From positions 1-17,318 of the forward strand of contig JAQUBU010000021.1 of assembly GCA_028686565.1 (NCBI GenBank): a DNA stretch of 17,318 nt, in the 5' to 3' direction. A model generated the notes under the pieces. The model was given only the letters and a program-made list of their open reading frames with translations, was not told where the DNA came from and did not search any database. The stretch comes from Syntrophomonadaceae bacterium. GTDB lineage: Bacteria; Bacillota; Syntrophomonadia; Syntrophomonadales; Syntrophomonadaceae. Below are positions 12,650 to 17,318 of the stretch, piece after piece (position 1 is the stretch's first letter; the number at the start of each line of letters is the position of its first letter). The position numbers and the translations under genes were made by a program.

Positions 12650-15118
12650 TTATCTGACTACGATATTTACAAGTTTTCCGGGCACTACCACGGTCTTTAC
12701 TATTTCTTTGCCGCTGCAGGCCTGTATTATTTTATCGTTCTCCAGCGCAATCTTTTTTAGATCTTCTTCGGTTGAATTGCTGGGGACTCTCATCCGGTCC
12801 CTCACCTTGCCGCTGATTTGTAAGACTATTTCGATTTCATCCTGTAATAAGGCTGCAGGATCATACTGAGGCCATTTCTGCAAATGAACGCTGCCCTCAT
12901 TGCCGGTCAACTGCCATAATTCCTCACAGATATGAGGAGAAAAGGGACTCAGGAGCAGGAGCAGTATATTTATAGCCTCCTTAACTACCGCTATGTTTGG
13001 GTTATTATTACTGCGGTAGCTGCTGAGAGTATTGGACAGTTCCATTATGGCACTGATAGCGGTATTAAAATTAAAGCGTCCTTCAATGTCCTCACTGACC
13101 TTTTTAATGGTAGCGTGGGTCTTGAAACGCAGGTTTTTGCTGTCAGCATCCAAGTTTTCCAAGCTACCCGCCGAATTATTCTGCTGAATGCTTTCTGCAT
13201 ATTCCAGAACCAAACGCCATACTCGATTTAAGAAGCGATAGGAGCCTTCCACACCCTGGTCACTCCATTCCAGATCTCTTTCCGGCGGAGAGGCAAACAA
13301 TATAAACAAACGTGCTGTGTCAGCACCATAGGTGGCAATGATATCCTCGGGACTGACTACATTACCTTTGGATTTGGACATTTTGGAATTATCCTTTAAA
13401 ACCATACCCTGAGTAAGCAGACGGGTAAATGGCTCCTGGCAGGACAGCATATCAATGTCATAGAGGAATTTGGTAAAGAATCGTGCATACATCAGGTGAA
13501 GGATGGCATGTTCCACTCCGCCTATGTATTGATCAACCGGCATCCAATAATCGGCAGCTTCCCGGGTAAAGGGCAGTATGCTTTCATGGGGACTGCAGAA
13601 GCGATCAAAATACCATGATGAACAAACAAAAGTATCCATGGTATCCGTTTCCCGGCGTGCATCCTGACCGCAGCAAGGACAGCTGGTCCGGTAAAAGCTT
13701 TCCACGTAATTGAGGGGAGACTCTCCAAAGGGTTTAAATTCAACATCTTCAGGCAGTAGAACTGGCAGATCAGCTTCAGGTATGGCAACTGGTCCGCATT
13801 TATCACAATAAACCATGGGAATGGGTGCACCCCAGTAGCGCTGCCTGGATATTAACCAGTCACGCAGGCGGAAGTTAATTGTACCTTTGCCAATAGAGTT
13901 TTCCTCCATATATTTAATAATAGCTTTTTGTCCTTCAGCTACACTCAGGCCATCAAAAGGTCCCGAATTAACCATGAGCCCATCCTCGACATATGCTTCA
14001 TTTAACTGGGATGCATCCAGAGGCGAATCTTCACTCTTAATAACTACCCGGATGGGGATATTGTATTTTATGGCAAAATCAAAGTCCCTTTGGTCATGTG
14101 CAGGAACCGCCATGATGGCGCCAGTGCCATACTCCATCAGGACGTAATTGGCAATCCAGATGGGAATTTTCTCACCATTCATGGGGTTTATAGCATAAGC
14201 CCCGGTAAATACCCCTTCCTTCTCAGCATCGCTCGAGGTGCGGTCGATATCACTAAGTTTTTTCATTCTATTAATGAAATCGCCTATAGTGCCGGAGCCT
14301 TGGGATAATTTTTCCACTAATGGATGCTCCGGTGCCAGTACCATATAAGTTATTCCGAATACAGTGTCAGGGCGGGTAGTAAATACACTTAAAATCTCAT
14401 TACTATTTTCTATCGCCAGCGAAAATTCACAGCCTTCACTGCGCCCGATCCAATTTTTCTGCATGGTCTTTACTTTTTCCGGCCAACCCGGCAAGATCTC
14501 CAGATCATCAAGCAGGCGCTGGGCATAATCAGTAATCTTGAAAAACCATTGTTCAAGCTTTTTCTTTTCAATGATGCTCTCACAGCGCTCACAGGCACCA
14601 TCAACTACCTGCTCGTTGGCTAAAACGGTTTGGCAGGAAGGACACCAGTTTACAGCTGAGTTTTTCTTGTAGGCCAATCCTTTGTCATAAAGCTTCAAAA
14701 ACATCCACTGTGTAAACTTATAATAATCGGGTTTACAGGTAGCCAGTTCTCTATCCCAATCATAGCTAATGCCTAATGTTTTAAGCTGCTTTTTCATATT
14801 CTCAATATTTGAATGTGTCCATTTGGAAGGGTGAATAGCATTTTTAATAGCAGCATTTTCAGCGGGCAGGCCAAAGGCATCCCAACCCATAGGATGCAGG
14901 ACATTAAAACCATTCATTTTTTTAAAGCGGGCTATAACATCGCCAATTGCATAGTTGCGTACATGGCCCATATGCAGATTCCCGGAAGGATAAGGAAACA
15001 TCTCCAAATCGTAATATTTTGGTTTTTGGGGATCCTCAAATACTTGATAACATTTATTATCTTCCCAGTACTTCTGCCATTTTAATTCGATGGATTGAAA
15101 ATCATACTTAATATCCAT
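12650..15118 (-). CDS. leuS: Leucyl-tRNA synthetase
   Basis: LeuS charges tRNA-Leu with leucine. The 822-residue class Ia synthetase has F-P-Y-P-S-G-N-L-H-M-G-H with HMGH at 49-52, a zinc-ribbon insertion with C159/C162 and C176/C179, the CP1 editing domain (about 225-415, with T-T-R-P-D-T at 247-252 and A-V-P-A-H-D-Q-R-D-F-D-F-A), a second Cys cluster near 480-493 (C-P-C-C), K-M-S-K-S at 579-583 and a C-terminal anticodon-binding region. The ATG at 15118 follows AAGGAGG (15130-15124) with five bases between; the frame stays open to 15139, but that part covers the ribosome site. Expression is controlled by the T-box leader directly upstream. Confidence 0.97.
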   Translation of the reverse strand: MDIKYDFQSIELKWQKYWEDNKCYQVFEDPQKPKYYDLEMFPYPSGNLHMGHVRNYAIGDVIARFKKMNGFNVLHPMGWDAFGLPAENAAIKNAIHPSKWTHSNIENMKKQLKTLGISYDWDRELATCKPDYYKFTQWMFLKLYDKGLAYKKNSAVNWCPSCQTVLANEQVVDGACERCESIIEKKKLEQWFFKITDYAQRLLDDLEILPGWPEKVKTMQKNWIGRSEGCEFSLAIENSNEILSVFTTRPDTVFGITYMVLAPEHPLVEKLSQGSGTIGDFINRMKKLSDIDRTSSDAEKEGVFTGAYAINPMNGEKIPIWIANYVLMEYGTGAIMAVPAHDQRDFDFAIKYNIPIRVVIKSEDSPLDASQLNEAYVEDGLMVNSGPFDGLSVAEGQKAIIKYMEENSIGKGTINFRLRDWLISRQRYWGAPIPMVYCDKCGPVAIPEADLPVLLPEDVEFKPFGESPLNYVESFYRTSCPCCGQDARRETDTMDTFVCSSWYFDRFCSPHESILPFTREAADYWMPVDQYIGGVEHAILHLMYARFFTKFLYDIDMLSCQEPFTRLLTQGMVLKDNSKMSKSKGNVVSPEDIIATYGADTARLFILFASPPERDLEWSDQGVEGSYRFLNRVWRLVLEYAESIQQNNSAGSLENLDADSKNLRFKTHATIKKVSEDIEGRFNFNTAISAIMELSNTLSSYRSNNNPNIAVVKEAINILLLLLSPFSPHICEELWQLTGNEGSVHLQKWPQYDPAALLQDEIEIVLQISGKVRDRMRVPSNSTEEDLKKIALENDKIIQACSGKEIVKTVVVPGKLVNIVVR

Positions 15119-15154
15119 AACATCCTCCTTCATATACAATAATCAGAAAAAAAC

Positions 15155-15185
15155 AAAAAACCCCCATCCCGGTTAGGGACGAGAG
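15155..15185 (-). terminator. T-box terminator hairpin of the leuS leader
   Basis: CTCTCGTCCC (15185-15176) pairs with GGGATGGGGG (15170-15161) in a 10-bp stem with G-U pairs and a five-base loop, followed by T6 (15160-15155). The left arm is also needed by the antiterminator (AGGG before the T-box core pairs with CCCT), giving the mutually exclusive folds expected of a T-box. Confidence 0.9.
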
Positions 15186-15221
15186 CTATTTCCCGCGGTA
15201 CCACCCTCATTAACAAAATAA

Positions 15222-15297
15222 TGGTGGAGCTAGTGGGATTCGAACCCACGACCTCTTGAATGCCATTCAAGCGCGCTCCCAACTGCGCTATAGCCCC
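15222..15297 (-). tRNA. tRNA-Ala (anticodon GGC)
   Basis: The 76-base gene on the minus strand folds into a full cloverleaf. Acceptor GGGGCUA/UAGCUCC contains the G3:U70 pair that identifies tRNA-Ala. The D stem is GCGC/GCGC with loop AGUUGGGA, the anticodon stem CUUGA/UCAAG with loop AUGGCAU (anticodon GGC at 15264-15262), the variable loop AGGUC and the T arm GUGGG/CCCAC with UUCGAAU. Discriminator A73 is at 15225 and the CCA end (15224-15222) is encoded. Nothing suggests decay. It lies inside the leuS T-box leader, in the same orientation, downstream of the leuS promoter, and no separate promoter is evident. Confidence 0.97.
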
Positions 15298-15472
15298 ACG
15301 TCATTGTTCACTCTAAATCATAACGGGATTTACCGTTACAGGCTACATATCACCTGTAAAGCTCCCCGGCGAGTTCAACTGCTTCACCGCCTCACACCAA
15401 CCGGCGACTCTCTGTTGTTTGCGGTTTACTACTCCGGTTCCAAGCATTTAAGCTATTGAGTTAACATTAAAA

Positions 15473-15501
15473 ATTATATGATAATAATTGGGCGAAGTCA
15501 A
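15473..15501 (-). promoter_or_regulatory. Sigma-A promoter for the tRNA-Ala / T-box / leuS transcript
   Basis: TTGACT (15501-15496) and TATAAT (15478-15473) are separated by exactly 17 bases on the minus strand, a near-consensus promoter. Transcription should begin near 15467, just before T-box stem I, and run through the tRNA into leuS. Confidence 0.85.
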
Positions 15502-15607
15502 CAAAAAGACGCAGTTATTTACTACTTTTCGCCAGAATTCCGAGTAAATAAATCCATTAGAAAATGAACAAAATAATGAAAATTGAATTGATTAGGAGGA
15601 TTTAATA

Positions 15608-15775
15608 ATGGATTTAAAAGGTTCGCAAATGATCAATTGCAATGTTGAAAGCTGCAAATATAATGAGGGTGCATCTTACTGCACTCTGGAGGCTATTCAA
15701 GTTGCACCGCATAATTCAGTTCATAGTGGTGATGCAGGAGAAGAGAGCTTGTGTGCAAGCTATGAAAGCAAGTAA
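15608..15775 (+). CDS. DUF1540 small Cys-rich protein
   Basis: A 55-residue protein begins at ATG 15608 behind AGGAGGA (15594-15600). It carries the DUF1540 pattern: C-N-V-E-S-C-K-Y-N near residue 12, then Y-C-T-L-E-A-I-Q-V, and a final C-A-S-Y-E after a short acidic loop, giving four spaced Cys likely to bind a metal. DUF1540 proteins are small, common in spore-forming Clostridia and of unknown function. It stands alone, about 105 bases from the leuS promoter on the opposite strand, and is followed by a very strong terminator. Confidence 0.85.
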   Translation: MDLKGSQMINCNVESCKYNEGASYCTLEAIQVAPHNSVHSGDAGEESLCASYESK

Positions 15776-15786
15776 TAGCCGGGTTA

Positions 15787-15844
15787 TAAATAAGTTAAAA
15801 AGATAAGCGGCAGAAAACTGCCGCTTATCTTTTTAACTTATTTA
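15787..15844. terminator. Very long perfect hairpin terminator after the DUF1540 gene
   Basis: Bases 15787-15813 and 15818-15844 are exact inverted copies: a 27-bp uninterrupted stem with an AAAA loop. The G+C-rich top (AGCGGCAG/CTGCCGCT) followed by ATCTTTTT makes an intrinsic terminator on the + strand. By symmetry (AAAAAGAT on the left arm) it also works on the - strand. Confidence 0.88.
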
Positions 15845-16222
15845 ACTCAACTTTCTGACCAAAAGAACAGGCTGAAAAGCCCGAAAAAGCAATAAAATAA
15901 ACTGTTTAAAATTCCATATTGACGAACATCGCGAGCTATCTTATATGTCATTGCGAGTGCAGCGAAGCAATCCATCCATCGCCAAGTCATTTTAGATTGC
16001 TTCTCTACAGCTCGCAATTATCACGGGTAATAACCCGCCACGGTAAACGAAAAGCGTTAGAGCATTTTTCATTTACGTAATCAATTACCGGGGAAGATTG
16101 CCGCGCTGCGCTCGCAATGACAGGTTAGCGCTGCGCTTGCAATGACAAGCACACTAGTTTCATAGCAATGACAAGTACGCTAGTTATGTCGCATAATATG
16201 TCAACTACGAAAGTTGAGTTAA
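15842..16222. mobile_element. MITE-like non-coding element with 14-bp terminal inverted repeats
   Basis: TTAACTCAACTTTC (15842-15855) and GAAAGTTGAGTTAA (16209-16222) are exact inverted copies bounding 381 bases with no gene. Inside, 15946-15972 (starting TGTCATTGCGAG) matches the inverse of 16096-16122 at 24 of 27 positions. A third, inverted and less exact copy is at 15995-16018. GCGCTGCGCT-GCAATGACA occurs twice in tandem (16103-16122, 16128-16147), and a 21-base unit repeats at 16139-16159 and 16165-16185 with two differences. The TGTCATTGCGAG...GAAGCAATC motif is of a kind dispersed in many bacterial genomes. Calling the whole a mobile element is inference. Confidence 0.5.
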
Positions 16223-16266
16223 TTAACTAACTGCCAGTGTCTATTTATTCATACTTTTAGGGCTTT

Positions 16267-17318
16267 CTATTTGCTTTCTTCGGTGGTTTCCTCTTCCGGC
16301 TGATCCAGCATTATGGCCTTTAAATCACGAACCCGGTCTTCGGCTTGTCTGTTTATTGTATTATTACCACCCTTACGGGCAATAGCACCACGGAAAAATT
16401 TAAGGGCTTCCATATTATCACCCACCCGCAGGCTGAGTTCTCCGAGAAGCAGTGAGAGGCGCTGATCTTGTTCTACAGAGGTATCGCGCCGGGCATTGTA
16501 AAAGGAGTCTTTAAAAAGATCAAGGGCTTTCTGCGAGGATAATTTATACATTTCTTCATCACCGGCATCATTGTATAGCCAGGAAAGCCGCAGCCAGACT
16601 TTGGCCGAACTGGAGGGGTCTTGTTTTCCCACCTGCAGGGTTTGCAGCATCAAGTAATATGTGAGGAATACTTCATCAATTTTACGTGGGGTACTAAATT
16701 GCAGGTTGAATTTGCCTTTAAGGGTTTTGCTTTTCTCTATAATCAGTTTCTTATTGGCTTCTAAGACCTGTTTGAATTCAAAATTAAAATTGGAATAAAA
16801 ACAATGAGGGCATGTCCAGACCATATACCAAATAGGATCAAAATCGACAAATCTCTGGCGCAGATCGTTTTCAACCTTATCGAGCCTGAGTTTGGATGAA
16901 CGAACATTTTTAACTTTGAATTTTTGTTCGCAGACCGGACAGTCCACATCGCGGTCAAACAGAAGAACATCGTCAGTTGCAGCTGCATTGAGCTGATAAC
17001 TTTTGTGTCCAGGCGGAAAAAGACTGGCATCCAGAACTGGAGCAGGGCTGGCTTTTTCTGCAGATACTGTTCCTGCAGCAGAAGGTTGGGTTGTGCTGCT
17101 GTTTTTTGGCTGTAAGGCCGTACCTTGTTTGAGTTGTTTGATTTCATCGTTTTGTTGACGCAGACGACCGCTTATTCCTTTCATAATGCGGAAGGCAAGT
17201 CCTGGTTGCTGCGCAATAACCTGCTCGAAATTATTTTCATTTATAATGAGAACAATAGTGTCTTCTACTGCTCCTATCGTTGCACTGCGGGGCATACCCT
17301 CCAGCAACGACATTTCGC
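16267..17318 (-). CDS. Cyclic-nucleotide-binding domain protein with DUF2225 (N-terminus outside window)
   Basis: The frame stays open to the window edge, so the start lies beyond 17318; the visible part is about 350 residues. Numbered from the ATG at 17313, it begins in the C-terminal half of a cNMP/CRP-type beta-roll (E-M-S-L-L-E-G-M-P-R-S-A-T, the phosphate-binding-cassette region, then the helical end about 28-62). A Ser/Thr/Ala/Pro-rich linker (about 64-95) leads to a DUF2225 region with two Cys pairs, C125/C128 and C168/C171, probably a zinc ribbon, and a helical TPR-like tail (about 215-330) ending in an acidic stretch. No DNA-binding helix-turn-helix is seen, so it is probably not a CRP-type regulator. 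The ligand and role are unknown. Confidence 0.8.
   Translation of the reverse strand, partial: EMSLLEGMPRSATIGAVEDTIVLIINENNFEQVIAQQPGLAFRIMKGISGRLRQQNDEIKQLKQGTALQPKNSSTTQPSAAGTVSAEKASPAPVLDASLFPPGHKSYQLNAAATDDVLLFDRDVDCPVCEQKFKVKNVRSSKLRLDKVENDLRQRFVDFDPIWYMVWTCPHCFYSNFNFEFKQVLEANKKLIIEKSKTLKGKFNLQFSTPRKIDEVFLTYYLMLQTLQVGKQDPSSSAKVWLRLSWLYNDAGDEEMYKLSSQKALDLFKDSFYNARRDTSVEQDQRLSLLLGELSLRVGDNMEALKFFRGAIARKGGNNTINRQAEDRVRDLKAIMLDQPEEETTEESK

Larger units (their letters stand above)
15155..15467 (-). promoter_or_regulatory. leuS T-box leader (Leu, CUC specifier), split by a tRNA gene
   Basis: A T-box riboswitch reads uncharged tRNA-Leu and allows read-through into leuS. On the minus strand stem I shows the GGAGTAG bulge region (15438-15421), AGAGAGTCG (15413-15405), the GGTTGGTGTGA apical motif (about 15402-15391) and GAA-CTC-GCC with the Leu codon CUC at 15373-15371 as specifier. 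Two hairpins follow: TTACAGG/CCTGTAA (15359-15336) and TAACGG/CCGTTA (15338-15321), sharing three bases. The 14-nt T-box core GGTGGTACCGCGG lies at 15205-15193, with UGGU at 15203-15200 to pair with ACCA of tRNA-Leu. Between the sensor and the antiterminator sits a complete tRNA-Ala gene, which is not part of any normal T-box. Confidence 0.93.

Noticed and set aside
15256..15459. 67-codon + strand frame across the tRNA and T-box stem I
   Set aside because: It is antisense to structured RNA and has no ribosome site.
15946..16185. Possible CRISPR array, because GCAATGACA recurs
   Set aside because: The repeats are inverted as well as direct, unequal in spacing and diverged, and no cas genes are present.

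Overview
The window looks like chromosome of a spore-forming anaerobic Firmicute (Clostridia), most plausibly a Syntrophomonas-like member of the Syntrophomonadaceae. The evidence is the classic Clostridia gene order (radical SAM/DUF2344, rng, rplU-prp-rpmA, spo0B, obg, proB-proA, nadD-yqeK-rsfS, leuS), a Spo0B-type phosphotransferase gene, an L27 with a cleavable N-terminal extension next to its protease, AGGAGG-type ribosome binding sites, several TTG/GTG starts and a T-box leader. The genus is inference only; no 16S rRNA or species marker is present.

Layout. Bases 2-2265 (+) hold the end of a radical SAM protein, its DUF2344 partner and an RNase E/G. Bases 2411-3511 (+) hold a probable L21 leader, rplU, prp and rpmA, closed by a terminator. 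Bases 3511-5391 (+) hold a structured leader, a short spo0B and obg. Bases 5499-8670 (+) hold proB, proA (proline synthesis) and a DedA/YqaA-type membrane protein, meeting a convergent cysK-like gene (8685-9716, -) at a shared bidirectional terminator. A Cys-rich unknown gene (10028-10648, -) diverges from nadD-yqeK-rsfS (10828-12384, +), which overlap each other. leuS (12650-15118, -) has a leader transcribed from a good promoter at 15501-15473. A DUF1540 small protein (15608-15775, +) and a partial cyclic-nucleotide-domain/DUF2225 protein (16267-17318, -) end the window.

The most unusual feature is the leuS leader. On the minus strand it carries a complete T-box apparatus: stem I with a CUC (Leu) specifier, downstream hairpins, the UGGU T-box sequence, antiterminator and terminator. 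A full, canonical tRNA-Ala(GGC) gene with G3:U70 and encoded CCA sits inside it, between the sensor half and the antiterminator half. The tRNA and the riboswitch therefore appear to share one transcript, and tRNA maturation would cut the riboswitch in two.

The non-coding stretches also carry dispersed elements. Two diverged copies of one structured repeat lie at 6628-6757 and 9762-9979. A 381-bp element bounded by a perfect 14-bp inverted repeat, filled with nested inverted and tandem repeats, lies at 15842-16222. A long imperfect hairpin and CTCAC-rich tracts lie near leuS and proB. Together the genes serve ribosome assembly and maturation (L21, L27, Prp, Obg, RsfS), RNA processing (Rng), proline, cysteine and NAD synthesis, and leucyl-tRNA charging.
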